Notes under the pieces: generated by a model | The model's input: only the letters and a program-made list of their open reading frames with translations | Databases searched by the model: none | What the model was told of the DNA's origin: nothing | Source of the DNA: Erythrobacter sp. | Lineage (GTDB): Bacteria > Pseudomonadota > Alphaproteobacteria > Sphingomonadales > Sphingomonadaceae | Length of the DNA: 53,390 nucleotides | Reading direction: 5' to 3' | NCBI GenBank assembly: GCA_024642565.1 | Contig: JAHEAV010000008.1 | Location: 50,246-103,635 of the forward strand | Part shown: positions 17,642 through 26,664 of the stretch, piece after piece | Numbering within the stretch: the first letter of the stretch is position 1 | Layout of the letters: every line of letters begins with the position of its first letter | Translations under genes and position numbers: made by a program

Positions 17642-18678
17642 CTGACATTCTGACGCACACGCACGGGGCTGCGGGCCATATCTCGCTCAACCGGCCCAAG
17701 GCGCTGCACGCGCTGACGCTGGAGATGTGCCATGCAATGAGCGCGGCGCTCGCGCGTTGGGCATCCGACGGCGCGGTGCGGGCTGTCATCCTCGACCATG
17801 CCGAAGGGCGCGGTTTTTGTGCGGGCGGCGATATCGCCTTCCTGCGCAATTCCGCGCTCAACGATGGCGGGAAGTCCGGCCGCAAGTTCTTTCATGACGA
17901 ATACCAGCTCAACCACCAGCTTTTCGCCTATCCAAAGCCGGTGGTCGCATTCATGGACGGTGTCACCATGGGCGGCGGCGTGGGCATTGCGATGCCGGCG
18001 AAATATCGCGTAGCGACGGAACATACCCGCTTTGCCATGCCTGAAACCGGAATCGGGCTGTTCCCCGATGTCGGCGGCGGCTGGCATCTTTCGCGGCTGG
18101 ATGGGCGCATGGGGCAATTTCTTGCCCTGACCGGTGCACGGCTGGACGGGGCGGAATGCCTCTGGACCGGCTTGGCAACGCATTATCTCCCAAGCGAAAG
18201 CCTGCCCGAAGCCAAGGCGCGCATCGCATCGGGGCATGAACCCGGCGGGGTCCTTGCGGCGCTGGCCGAACATGCCCCGCCCGCGCGCATCGAAGGGAAT
18301 ATCGCGGCGATCCGCAAGCACTTCGCATCCGATCGCTTTGAAGACATCCTGGCCAGCCTTGAAAGCGATGACAGCGAGTGGGCGGCCAAGGAACTGGCAA
18401 CTTTGCACACCAAGAGCCCGCAAACCTGCAAGGTCGCGCTGCGGCAATTGGCGCAAAGTGCAGAATTGACCGATTTTACCGACAATATGCGGATGGAATA
18501 CCGCATCGCATCACGCGTCCTCACCCGGCCCGATTTTGCGGAGGGCGTTCGCGCCGTGATCATCGACAAGACCGGCGATCCCAAGTGGGACCCGGCAACG
18601 CCCGAAGCGGTCACGCCAGCCCTGCTGGACGCGATCTTCGCGCCCTTACCCGAAAACGAAGAATGGAATCCCCTATGA
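17638..18678 (+). CDS. 3-hydroxyisobutyryl-CoA hydrolase (crotonase fold)
   Basis: 346 residues. This length separates the hydrolase from ordinary enoyl-CoA hydratases (about 260) and fits HIBYL-CoA hydrolase. It releases CoA from 3-hydroxyisobutyryl-CoA, producing the free acid used by MmsB. Oxyanion-hole motifs are [13 protein letters not shown] and [38 protein letters not shown] supplies the Glu and Asp expected in hydrolases. The extended C-terminal helix ends in ENEEWNPL, as in this family. It overlaps the dehydrogenase before it and the hydratase after it by 4 bp each. Confidence 0.9.
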   Translation: MTDILTHTHGAAGHISLNRPKALHALTLEMCHAMSAALARWASDGAVRAVILDHAEGRGFCAGGDIAFLRNSALNDGGKSGRKFFHDEYQLNHQLFAYPKPVVAFMDGVTMGGGVGIAMPAKYRVATEHTRFAMPETGIGLFPDVGGGWHLSRLDGRMGQFLALTGARLDGAECLWTGLATHYLPSESLPEAKARIASGHEPGGVLAALAEHAPPARIEGNIAAIRKHFASDRFEDILASLESDDSEWAAKELATLHTKSPQTCKVALRQLAQSAELTDFTDNMRMEYRIASRVLTRPDFAEGVRAVIIDKTGDPKWDPATPEAVTPALLDAIFAPLPENEEWNPL

Positions 18679-19457
18679 TTTACCACACCATCCTGACCGA
18701 AACCCGGGATGCAGTCACACTCATCACGCTGAACCGCCCGCAGGCCTTGAATGCCCTCAGCAGCGTGGTGCTGGAAGAATTGATCGACGCTTTCGGGGCA
18801 TTTGAAGCCGATGACAGCCAGCGCTGCGCGGTCCTGACCGGATCGGGTGACAAGGCCTTTGCCGCCGGTGCCGATATCAAGGAAATGGCCGACAAGGACG
18901 CGGCCGATTTCTATTTGCAGGATTTTTTCGCGCGCTGGACCAGCCATTTGGTCGAAGCCGTGCGCAAGCCCTGGATCGCAGCTGTGAACGGCTTTGCGCT
19001 GGGCGGCGGCTGTGAACTGGCAATGATGGCCGATTTCATCCTGGCTTCTGACCAGGCCAAATTCGGCCAGCCTGAAATCAAATTGGGTGTCGCGCCCGGC
19101 ATGGGCGGCAGCCAGCGGCTGACCCGCGCGGTCGGCAAATCGAAGGCCATGGAAATGTGCCTGACAGGCCGTATGATGGGGGCAGAAGAAGCCGAACGCA
19201 GCGGCCTTGTGGCCCGTGTTGTCCCGCATGACGAACTGATGACCGAAGCGATGAAGACCGCCGCCACCATCGCCGCTATGCCGCCGATGGCCGCCATGGT
19301 GAACAAGGAAATGGTCAACGCGGCCTTCGAAACCGGCTTGGCCCAGGGGGTCCGTCACGAAGGCCGCCTGTTCCAGATCCTCACCGCCACTGAAGACAAG
19401 GCCGAAGGCATGGCCGCCTTCATCGAAAAGCGCGCGGGCATCTGGAAGGGCCGCTAG
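18675..19457 (+). CDS. Enoyl-CoA hydratase
   Basis: 260 residues, the standard crotonase size. It adds water to an enoyl-CoA; here most likely methacrylyl-CoA to 3-hydroxyisobutyryl-CoA, the step between its two neighbours' reactions. Motifs are [13 protein letters not shown] (oxyanion hole), [17 protein letters not shown] with the first catalytic Glu, and [20 protein letters not shown] with the second. Both catalytic glutamates are present, so it should be a hydratase rather than an isomerase. The ATG at 18675 overlaps the hydrolase stop. A 42-bp gap precedes mmsB. Confidence 0.9.
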   Translation: MIYHTILTETRDAVTLITLNRPQALNALSSVVLEELIDAFGAFEADDSQRCAVLTGSGDKAFAAGADIKEMADKDAADFYLQDFFARWTSHLVEAVRKPWIAAVNGFALGGGCELAMMADFILASDQAKFGQPEIKLGVAPGMGGSQRLTRAVGKSKAMEMCLTGRMMGAEEAERSGLVARVVPHDELMTEAMKTAATIAAMPPMAAMVNKEMVNAAFETGLAQGVRHEGRLFQILTATEDKAEGMAAFIEKRAGIWKGR

Positions 19458-19499
19458 CACCAGTCCGTACTGGGCAAAGCCCGATTTTGGAGCAGTGAT

Positions 19500-20375
19500 A
19501 TGAGCAGCATCGCCTTTATCGGCCTCGGGAATATGGGCGGCGGAATGGCCGCAAATCTGGTTAAGGCCGGACATGATGTGCGCGCCTTCGACCTGAACGC
19601 AGAAGCGCTGGACCACGCCAAGGACAATGGCTGCAAAACATTCATGGCTGCGCGCGATGCCGTTGAAGGGGCCCATGCTGTTGTCTCGATGTTGCCCAAT
19701 GGGGCAATTGTGAAAGCGGTCTACACCGCGGACGTAATCGGCCACGCGCCCCGCACCGCTATCCTGCTCGATTGTTCCACCATCGACGTTGCCACGGCCC
19801 GCGAGGTGGAAACATTGGCCCAGGATGCCGGATACGGGATGGTCGATGCGCCGGTATCGGGCGGGATTGCCGCCGCCAATGCCGGCACACTGACTTTCAT
19901 GGTTGGCGGCACGGATGAAGCCTTTGCCCGCGCCGAACCGATCCTTTCCGCCATGGGAAAAGCGGTAATCCATGCCGGCGGTGCCGGTGCGGGTCAGGCG
20001 GCAAAAATCTGCAACAACATGCTGCTCGGCATCCACATGATCGGCACCTGTGAAGCCTTCACCATGGCCGAGAAGCTCGGCCTTGATCCGCAGACATTCT
20101 ACGACATCAGCTCTGTGTCATCGGGTCAGAACTGGTCCATGACGTCTTACTGCCCTGTCCCCGGCGTCGGCCCGCAAAGCCCGGCAGACAATGGCTACCA
20201 GGGCGGATTTGCAGCTGGCTTAATGCTCAAGGATTTGCGGCTGGCCATGGAAGCGGCCAGCACGGCCGGCGCCACGACCCCGCTGGGGCAACACGCCAAA
20301 GACCTTTACGAAGCCTTTGCTGCCCAGCATGGCGGCATGGATTTCTCCGGTATCATTACCACTCTGCAGGACTAG
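19500..20375 (+). CDS. mmsB: 3-hydroxyisobutyrate dehydrogenase
   Basis: 291 residues. It oxidises 3-hydroxyisobutyrate to methylmalonate semialdehyde with NAD, feeding MmsA. The NAD-binding motif IGLGNMGGGMAANLVKAGH is at the N-terminus. The substrate loop is DAPVSGGIAAANAGTLTFMV, and the catalytic lysine is in GAGQAAKICNNMLLG. The C-terminal helical domain ends with KDLRLAMEAA. It completes the route isobutyryl-CoA to propionyl-CoA in this operon. Its stop overlaps by 4 bp the stop of the convergent TPR gene. Confidence 0.94.
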   Translation: MSSIAFIGLGNMGGGMAANLVKAGHDVRAFDLNAEALDHAKDNGCKTFMAARDAVEGAHAVVSMLPNGAIVKAVYTADVIGHAPRTAILLDCSTIDVATAREVETLAQDAGYGMVDAPVSGGIAAANAGTLTFMVGGTDEAFARAEPILSAMGKAVIHAGGAGAGQAAKICNNMLLGIHMIGTCEAFTMAEKLGLDPQTFYDISSVSSGQNWSMTSYCPVPGVGPQSPADNGYQGGFAAGLMLKDLRLAMEAASTAGATTPLGQHAKDLYEAFAAQHGGMDFSGIITTLQD

Positions 20376-21322
20376 CGCACGCCCAGCAGATCCGCTTCGG
20401 AGCGAAGCCGCGCCGCCTGCCCCGGATTGGCGGCAACCGCATCTTTGAGCGCCTGTGCCGCCTTGTCCTTCTGGCCCAAAGTCATCCGGCTGCGCATCAG
20501 CATCACCCAGCCGTTCACATCACCAGGCTCTCTACGCAGCCGCGAGTCCAGCCGTTCAACCATGGCTTCGGCCATGTTCTGTTGCTCGCTAGGCGGAATC
20601 CCGCGCGCGGCAGCGATCTGTTCCTGCGAAGGGCCGGGGATGGCCTGACCGCCGGTCAACACCGGCGCGGCGGACAAGGCCGGGGCTGCCGCCGCCCGCT
20701 CCGCAGCCACCTTGGCCAACAGCGGTGCGGTATCAATTGTGTTGATCTTGCCCACCTGTTCAATCGTGCGGCGCAGATTATCTTCCCACACCGCACCCGG
20801 CGGAGTTTCCTTCAACAGCGCCAACCAGTCATCGATGGCGCCCTGGTGATCGCCGGTCAGATCCTTGCGCACCGCAAGGAAATAGCGCGCCCGCGGATCG
20901 GACGGGTCCAGATCAATCGCTTTTTGAAAGGCGGTGACGGCGGCAGCCGGCATCGGATCGCGTTCGCTGGCCATTACCCGCGATTCGCCCAAGGCCGACC
21001 ACAGCACGGCATTGTCAGGATCGCCCTCGATAGCCTGCCGATACGCGCGCGCCGCTTCGGAATACCCCCCTGCGGAAAAATGCGCGAAGGCCAGTTCACG
21101 CCAGGCCACCGCATCACGGGGGTCTTTATCGGCCCGCGCCTGCAATTCGGGAATGGTAAGCGGCGCATTTTCGGCGGCCGCGACCAATTCGGGATCAAGG
21201 GCCGGATGAAAGGCCCGATAACCGATGGCCAAAGCCACCAAGGCGGTGCCGCCAAGGAAAGCAATCAGTCCCACCCGCGATTTGGCAGGCGCAACGTCGG
21301 ATTTGGGAAAAATATCAGCCAT
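20372..21322 (-). CDS. Membrane-anchored TPR protein, CcmI/CcmH-like (cytochrome c maturation)
   Basis: 316 residues. A short cytoplasmic N-terminus is followed by one transmembrane helix at about residues 17-35, then a periplasmic part. TPR repeats occupy about 60-160 (DPRDAVAWRELAFAHFSAGG, DPDNAVLWSALGES, DPSDPRARYFLAV), with another repeat near 260-300. This is the layout of the CcmI apocytochrome chaperone that presents unfolded cytochromes c for heme ligation. A linker of Ala/Pro-rich sequence separates the TPR groups. No other ccm gene is here. It is divergent from the multiheme locus (143-bp gap), suggesting a specialised helper, but a general cell-wall or other TPR role is possible. 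Confidence 0.66.
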   Translation of the reverse strand: MADIFPKSDVAPAKSRVGLIAFLGGTALVALAIGYRAFHPALDPELVAAAENAPLTIPELQARADKDPRDAVAWRELAFAHFSAGGYSEAARAYRQAIEGDPDNAVLWSALGESRVMASERDPMPAAAVTAFQKAIDLDPSDPRARYFLAVRKDLTGDHQGAIDDWLALLKETPPGAVWEDNLRRTIEQVGKINTIDTAPLLAKVAAERAAAAPALSAAPVLTGGQAIPGPSQEQIAAARGIPPSEQQNMAEAMVERLDSRLRREPGDVNGWVMLMRSRMTLGQKDKAAQALKDAVAANPGQAARLRSEADLLGVR

Positions 21323-21465
21323 GCCCTGCCGCTAGCAGTCTGCCGAAGTTGCGGCAATCGCCGCGAAGACGCGGGAAATGCGGTCAACAGGGGTGGCGGT
21401 TTGCCGGTGATTGCTTATGGTACCCATGGATTCAAGGATCGCGGGATCGCAGTGGGGGGTCACGC
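21323..21465. promoter_or_regulatory. Divergent promoter region of the CcmI-like gene and the electron-transfer operon
   Basis: 143 bp between two divergent starts must carry both promoters. A GGGGGG run lies 5-10 bases before the 21466 start and can serve as its ribosome-binding site. No convincing CRP/FNR box (TTGAT-N4-ATCAA or TGTGA-N6-TCACA) is visible. A GC-rich dyad GCGGCAATCGCCGC occurs near 21351. Confidence 0.35.
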
Positions 21466-23919
21466 ATGCCGGAAAATTATCGCGTTGCCATAATCGGCTC
21501 TGGCCCGGCGGGCCTCAGCGCAGCCGCGCACGCGTCAGCTCTGGGCTTGACCCATGTGCTGATCGAAAAAACCGATCACCTCAGCGATACGATCTTCAAA
21601 TACCAAAAGGGCAAGCATGTCATGGCGACGCCCAGCAATCTGGTGCTTCGTTCCGACCTCGATTTCGATGCCGGCAAACGCGAAACCATTCTGGGCGCCT
21701 GGGACGAACAAATCGCCGCAGGCAAAGTCAATGTCCGCCTCAATGCCGAAGTGACCGGAATTACCGGAGAAACCGGCAATTTCATCATCGCCATCAAAGG
21801 GGGCGAGCCAATCCACGCCCAGGCGGTGATTATGGCTATCGGAACCCAGGGCAATCCCAACAAACTGCGCTGCCCCGGTGCGGATCTGCCGCTGATCCAG
21901 TACCAGCTGGATGATCCCGGCGAATATTATGACGAGCATATCACGGTCGTCGGTTCTGGCGATGCCGGCATTGAAAACGCGCTTGGTCTGGCCGCCGACC
22001 CCAAACAGAACAACATTGTTTCCATCCTGAATCGCGGCACGGATTTCGCCCGCGCCAAGTCGGCCAATGTTAAGTTGCTCGAAGAAGCGGAGAAGGCCGG
22101 GCGGGTTATCGTCCGGCGCGAGACCGAACCTGCCGAAGTCCGGCCGGGCGAGCTGGTGCTGGACACGCGTGACGGGCAGGAAGCGATCCGCTGTGACCGG
22201 ATAATTGCCAGAACCGGTTCGCAGCCACCACGCGGGTTTGTCGAAAGCTGCGGGATTGAATTCACCGGAGAGGATCGCGGCGCCTTTCCCAGACTGTCTC
22301 CCAGTTTCGAAACGACCAAGCAAGGCATCCACGTGATCGGCGCGCTGGCCGGATATCCGCTGATCAAGCACTGCATGAACCAGGGCTATGATGTGATCGA
22401 ATTCCTGAACGGAAACCTTGATCTCAAGCCAGCGGACGAGCCAATCCTGGCCGAGAAGTTCGACGCCCTTCCGGGTGTCCGCACAGTGGATCAATGGCTG
22501 GAAACCTTCCGCGCCAATATCGTGATCCTGCAGGAACTTTCGCCATTGCAGATGCGCGAACTGATGCTCGACAGCACCGTGGCGGGGTATGACGCTGGCG
22601 AGATCATCTTCGAGCGAAACGATCCTGGTTCGTCCATGTTCGGCATTGCCGAAGGATCGGTGTTGGTACAGGTCAATCCGGACGATCCATCGGTCACCGT
22701 ACCGATTGAACAGGGGTCAATTTTTGGCGAGGTCGGATTGATCTCCGGCCGCCGCCGCGGGTCCACTATCCGCGCCGCCGAACCGACTGTGGTGATGGAA
22801 CTGAGCCGCAACGCCGCGCTCAAGCTGATTGCCACAACGCCTTCCGCCGCGCGCGCCGTCAATGCCATTTCCATCGAGCGGCAATTGCTCCAGATGTTCG
22901 GTTCAGGCCTGACCAAGGAAGATGTCGCCGAAGTGGTCGCGGCATCGGAACTGGTCGATATCCGTGCCGGGCAGGTGGTGATCGAGGAAGGCGCGGAAGA
23001 CAAGGACGTCTACGTCATCCGCCGCGGGTCGATGATCGTGGAAAAGACAATTGGCGGCAGCCCGGTCTTCCTGTCCTATCTGCCGGCGGGATCCTATTTC
23101 GGTGAAATGGCAGTGATCGATGGTTCATCGCGCACGGCCACGGTCAAGGCCGCGATCAAGTCGCAAGTCGTGCGTTTTCCGGGTGAAGCCTTTGTCGCTC
23201 TGCTCGATCGCAAACCGGCACTGCGCCAAAAGGCGTTGGCAGAAATGGCTTCGCGGCGGGAAATCAATTCCTTCATCGAAAGCCGTAAGGACAGCTTCGG
23301 CAGCGCGGTAGATATGTATTCCGAAACCGCGCGCTTCCTGATCGACAATGGCATCGGCGAGGCAACCGATGTTCTGCTGATTGACGAGAAACTCTGCGTG
23401 GGCTGCGACAATTGCGAAAAAGCCTGCGCCGACAGCCATGATGGCCTTTCCCGGCTCGACCGCGAAGCCGGGCGCACTTACGCGCACCTCCATGTGCCAA
23501 CATCGTGCCGCCATTGCGAACACCCGCACTGTATGGCCGATTGCCCACCCAACGCGATCAAGCGCGGCCCCGACGGCGAAGTGTTTATCGACGAAACTTG
23601 CATCGGCTGCGGCAATTGCCAGCGCAATTGCCCCTATGGCGTGATCCGGATGGATGCAAAGCCGCCCCCGAAGCCATCGCTGCTCAGCTGGCTGATGTTC
23701 GGCGCCGGACCGGGTCCGGGTGAGGCCAGCTACAGCTGGCGCAAAAAGGCGGCTGAAAAATCGGGCCAGCAAAGTGCCAAACTGGCGATCAAATGCGACA
23801 TGTGCTCCGGGATCGAAGGCGGCCCTGCCTGCGTGCGGGCCTGCCCGACCGGTGCGGCCATTCGCGTATCGCCCGAAAAATTCCTCACCTTCACCAAGCT
23901 GGCGGAGGATGTCGACTGA
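21466..23919 (+). CDS. FAD/NAD(P) oxidoreductase fused to two cyclic-nucleotide-binding domains and a four-cluster ferredoxin
   Basis: 817 residues, no signal peptide, so cytoplasmic. (1) Residues 1-320: a two-dinucleotide-domain flavoprotein with IIGSGPAGLSAA (9-20), AIGTQG (124-129) and a second motif VVGSGDAGIE (161-170). The thioredoxin-reductase CxxC is absent, so it is not a disulfide reductase. (2) About 350-475: first cNMP-binding domain, with FGEVGL at 420-425 and Arg-Gly-Ser at 431-433. (3) About 480-600: second domain, with FGEMAV at 545-550 and SRTATV at 555-560, keeping the Glu and Arg that hold the cyclic phosphate. (4) 640-800: DmsB/NrfC-like ferredoxin with 16 cysteines in four groups (644/647/650/654, 681/684/689/693, 712/715/718/722, 777/780/789/793), enough for four [4Fe-4S] clusters. 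It overlaps the next gene (TGATG). Likely role: cyclic-nucleotide-tuned electron transfer between NAD(P)H and the membrane. Confidence 0.85.
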   Translation: MPENYRVAIIGSGPAGLSAAAHASALGLTHVLIEKTDHLSDTIFKYQKGKHVMATPSNLVLRSDLDFDAGKRETILGAWDEQIAAGKVNVRLNAEVTGITGETGNFIIAIKGGEPIHAQAVIMAIGTQGNPNKLRCPGADLPLIQYQLDDPGEYYDEHITVVGSGDAGIENALGLAADPKQNNIVSILNRGTDFARAKSANVKLLEEAEKAGRVIVRRETEPAEVRPGELVLDTRDGQEAIRCDRIIARTGSQPPRGFVESCGIEFTGEDRGAFPRLSPSFETTKQGIHVIGALAGYPLIKHCMNQGYDVIEFLNGNLDLKPADEPILAEKFDALPGVRTVDQWLETFRANIVILQELSPLQMRELMLDSTVAGYDAGEIIFERNDPGSSMFGIAEGSVLVQVNPDDPSVTVPIEQGSIFGEVGLISGRRRGSTIRAAEPTVVMELSRNAALKLIATTPSAARAVNAISIERQLLQMFGSGLTKEDVAEVVAASELVDIRAGQVVIEEGAEDKDVYVIRRGSMIVEKTIGGSPVFLSYLPAGSYFGEMAVIDGSSRTATVKAAIKSQVVRFPGEAFVALLDRKPALRQKALAEMASRREINSFIESRKDSFGSAVDMYSETARFLIDNGIGEATDVLLIDEKLCVGCDNCEKACADSHDGLSRLDREAGRTYAHLHVPTSCRHCEHPHCMADCPPNAIKRGPDGEVFIDETCIGCGNCQRNCPYGVIRMDAKPPPKPSLLSWLMFGAGPGPGEASYSWRKKAAEKSGQQSAKLAIKCDMCSGIEGGPACVRACPTGAAIRVSPEKFLTFTKLAEDVD

Positions 23920-24800
23920 TGGCAAGCGTGCCCGGCCAGGAAATGAATTCGCGGGAACAGCGGCAGGCTTCGGACCATGAAGGCTTTCTGGCGCACCGGA
24001 ACATGCGTTGGCTCAAGATTGCGGTAACGCTGTGCCTGATCGCGATCACCAGCTATTTGTGGATTGACGTAACCCCGCGCCACAATGGCGGCAGCTGGTA
24101 TGGCTATACGCTGGGGACGATCGGACTGCTGCTGATCGTCTGGCTTTCGCTGCTGGGCATCCGCAAACGTACCATGTCTCCCGGGCGCTGGTCGCTGAAG
24201 GCGTGGACTTCTGCCCATGTCTACCTTGGACTGGCGTTGGTCGTCATCGCGACTTTGCATACCGGTTTCCAGTTGGGCTGGAATGTCCATACACTGGCCT
24301 ATGCGCTGATGATGCTGGTGATCCTGTCGGGCGCCTATGGCATCACGGTCTATGCTGCGCTGCCTGCCGCGTTGAGCAACAATGCCCAGCAAATGACCCG
24401 CAAGGAAATGGTCGAAGCCCTTGCGGCAATCGACCGGCAATTGGAAACCGCTGCACAGCCGCTGGGACGGGAGGAATCGGACCTCGTCATTGCCGCGCTG
24501 GAACAGGACACCTTTGCCTGGGGGATCGGCGCGCGGCTGACCGGGCGGTACCGCAAATGCGCCACCATAAGGGCGCTATCCTATTTCGCGTCCGATTGGT
24601 CGCGGCCAGTGGGCAGTGAAGAACCCAAGGACAAGGTTCGCGCGCTGCTTGGCCGCCGCAAGAGCCAGCTTGACCAGATTCGCCGCCACATGAAGATCAA
24701 GGCGCTGCTCGAAGTCTGGCTTTATGTCCATGTCCCGGCAACTTTTGCCCTGCTGGCTGCGCTGACCGCGCATGTCATCAGCGTGTTCTATTACTGGTAA
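23919..24800 (+). CDS. Membrane protein, probable diheme cytochrome b
   Basis: 293 residues with five likely transmembrane helices at about 31-49, 63-80, 98-118, 124-146 and 265-290, and a cytoplasmic-looking charged domain at 150-260. The helix at 98-118 carries His100 and His114, and the last helix carries His271 and His285. Both pairs are 14 apart, the spacing of the bis-His ligands of the two b hemes in cytochrome b, so a transmembrane pair of hemes is plausible; His124 is another candidate. It overlaps the oxidoreductase stop and is followed after 10 bp by the FHA-decaheme gene. Inferred role: passing electrons between the cytoplasmic ferredoxin domain and the periplasmic hemes. No named family is recognised. 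Confidence 0.7.
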   Translation: MASVPGQEMNSREQRQASDHEGFLAHRNMRWLKIAVTLCLIAITSYLWIDVTPRHNGGSWYGYTLGTIGLLLIVWLSLLGIRKRTMSPGRWSLKAWTSAHVYLGLALVVIATLHTGFQLGWNVHTLAYALMMLVILSGAYGITVYAALPAALSNNAQQMTRKEMVEALAAIDRQLETAAQPLGREESDLVIAALEQDTFAWGIGARLTGRYRKCATIRALSYFASDWSRPVGSEEPKDKVRALLGRRKSQLDQIRRHMKIKALLEVWLYVHVPATFALLAALTAHVISVFYYW

Positions 24801-24810
24801 GGGGCTGGCA

Positions 24811-26625
24811 ATGGCATTCCTGATCCGCACAATAGATACCACCGCCGACGGGCGCGAGATCATCCGCGACCGTAAAGTGGACAAGGACGTTCTGACGCTT
24901 GGGCGGGCGGCCGAGCACGACCTTCACTTGCCCGATCTGGCGGTCGAGCAATACCACGCCCGTATCGAGCAGATGGCCGGTGGCAAAATCCGCGTCGAAG
25001 CCGCCGGGACGCTGGGTTTCCATATTGATGGGCGCATCAGCAAATCGGCCCAGTTTCCCGCGCAGGAAGGGGCAGAGCTTGGCCTGGGCTCCTACCGTTT
25101 GCTGGTTTCGCAGGGCACCGATGGCCCTGTAACCATCACAATCAGTCAGACCGAAGGCCGCACCACCAGTTCCAGCGATGCATTGGCCGGATTCTCCCTT
25201 GGGGCAACGCTGCCGGGCAAGCGCGCAATGGCGTGGATTGCCCTGGGCGTAATCATGCTCGCCTTCCTTGCCGTGCCGATTTTCACCAACCTTACCCGCA
25301 CACCTGTGCCCCCCGCGATTGATCGGCCCGGTCAAGTGAAGATGGATGCCAGCTGGAGCTCCGGGCCGCTCAGCCTTGCGCATCACGGCCTCGAAGACAA
25401 TTGCGAAGCCTGCCATGTCGAACCGTTCCAATCGGTGCGCGATGAAACCTGCCTTTCGTGTCACGCCGACATAGCCGACCATGCCGCCCAGCCGCGCCAG
25501 CTGGCCGCGCGTGGTCCAATGTCCACGGGCGACGATATCCAATGGGCAATCGCGCACCAGTTTGGCAAGGAAGGCCCGGGGTCCTGCACCACCTGCCATA
25601 CAGAACATGAGGGCGCAGGGCGGATGGAGCCGACGGCACAGCAATTCTGTTCGGATTGCCATGGCTCGCTCGATACCAGGCTGACTGATACCGCGATTGG
25701 CAATGCCGGCGATTTTGGCACCGCCCATCCGCAGTTCAAGGCATTGCTGTTCACCGCTGCAGGCCAGACGAAACCGGCACGCATTTCGCTGGCGGATCAG
25801 CCCAGGGAATTCAGCGGACTGCGCTTTCCCCACAAGATGCATCTTTTGCCAAATGGCGGGGTGGCGCGCATGGCGGGCAATCTGGGCACCAAGAATAATT
25901 ACGGCGCAGCCTTGGTTTGTGCCGACTGCCATACCCCCACTGCCGACGGCTCCGCCTTTCTACCCATCCGCATGGAGGATGATTGCGAGGCCTGCCACAG
26001 CCTGGTTTATGATAAGGTTGGGACGACATTCCGGACCCTGCGCCATGGCGATATCGACCAGATGCGCGCCGATCTGGCCGCGATGGACCGGGCACCGCGG
26101 GTACCAGCGGTCAGCGGGATCATCCCCGGCCGCCGCCGGCCCGGCCCATTCGCGCAAGGGGGCCTTTATTACCAGAACTTCGGCCGGCCAGCCGGATCCC
26201 TGGTCGCGATCAATCGGGCACTGGCGAAGGACGGTGTTTGCGGGGAATGCCACATCCCGACCATGACCAACGGCAGGGCCGATGTGTTGCCGGTAAGGCT
26301 GGTCGACCACTATCTGGTCAAGAGCCGGTTCGATCATAAGGCCCACAAGCAGGAAAAATGCACGACCTGCCATGGGGCCAATGCGTCAGAAAACGCGTCC
26401 GACGTATTGCTGCCAGGGATCAAGACCTGCCGCACGTGCCATATGGGCGCGGAGGACAGATCGGCGGAAGTTCCGTCCAGCTGCGCCATGTGCCATTCCT
26501 ATCATCCCGCAAACGCCAAGGACCATCCACCCTTGCCGGGCAAGGGCAAGCAGGGCATTGGGGACAAGGTCGCACTGATCGGACGCGCGGATCCGGCGCA
26601 ACGGCAGTTAGATCGGGTATGGTGA
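24811..26625 (+). CDS. FHA-domain decaheme cytochrome c, inner-membrane anchored
   Basis: 604 residues. Residues about 1-110 form an FHA domain, the phosphothreonine-binding fold: LTLGRAAEHDLHLPD (28-42) then VEQYHARIE with the conserved Gly-Arg and His. A transmembrane helix at 139-159 follows. The rest carries ten CXXCH heme sites at residues 198, 214, 259, 280, 370, 392, 477, 517, 540 and 558. The hydrophobic helix preceded by a cytoplasmic domain implies FHA inside and hemes in the periplasm, without a cleaved signal peptide. Several extra histidines (HHGLEDN, PHKMH, FDHKAH) are spaced like distal ligands. It follows the cytochrome-b-like gene by 10 bp. It is the likely inner-membrane exit or entry point for electrons. 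Confidence 0.9.
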   Translation: MAFLIRTIDTTADGREIIRDRKVDKDVLTLGRAAEHDLHLPDLAVEQYHARIEQMAGGKIRVEAAGTLGFHIDGRISKSAQFPAQEGAELGLGSYRLLVSQGTDGPVTITISQTEGRTTSSSDALAGFSLGATLPGKRAMAWIALGVIMLAFLAVPIFTNLTRTPVPPAIDRPGQVKMDASWSSGPLSLAHHGLEDNCEACHVEPFQSVRDETCLSCHADIADHAAQPRQLAARGPMSTGDDIQWAIAHQFGKEGPGSCTTCHTEHEGAGRMEPTAQQFCSDCHGSLDTRLTDTAIGNAGDFGTAHPQFKALLFTAAGQTKPARISLADQPREFSGLRFPHKMHLLPNGGVARMAGNLGTKNNYGAALVCADCHTPTADGSAFLPIRMEDDCEACHSLVYDKVGTTFRTLRHGDIDQMRADLAAMDRAPRVPAVSGIIPGRRRPGPFAQGGLYYQNFGRPAGSLVAINRALAKDGVCGECHIPTMTNGRADVLPVRLVDHYLVKSRFDHKAHKQEKCTTCHGANASENASDVLLPGIKTCRTCHMGAEDRSAEVPSSCAMCHSYHPANAKDHPPLPGKGKQGIGDKVALIGRADPAQRQLDRVW

Positions 26626-26664
26626 GAGGCGGGTCATGACAGCAAATCGGACGGAACCAGTCAG

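Noticed and set aside
18183-20036. Very long antisense open frame (over 600 codons) across the valine operon
   Set aside because: It is opposite clearly real genes in GC-rich DNA, where antisense frames are often open. The translation has no domain signatures. The same applies to 2228-3403 (-), 5431-6492 (-) and 29848-31176 (+).
21466-22420. Calling the oxidoreductase a thioredoxin reductase
   Set aside because: The fold is similar, but the redox CxxC of the NADPH domain is absent and the chain is fused to cNMP and ferredoxin domains.
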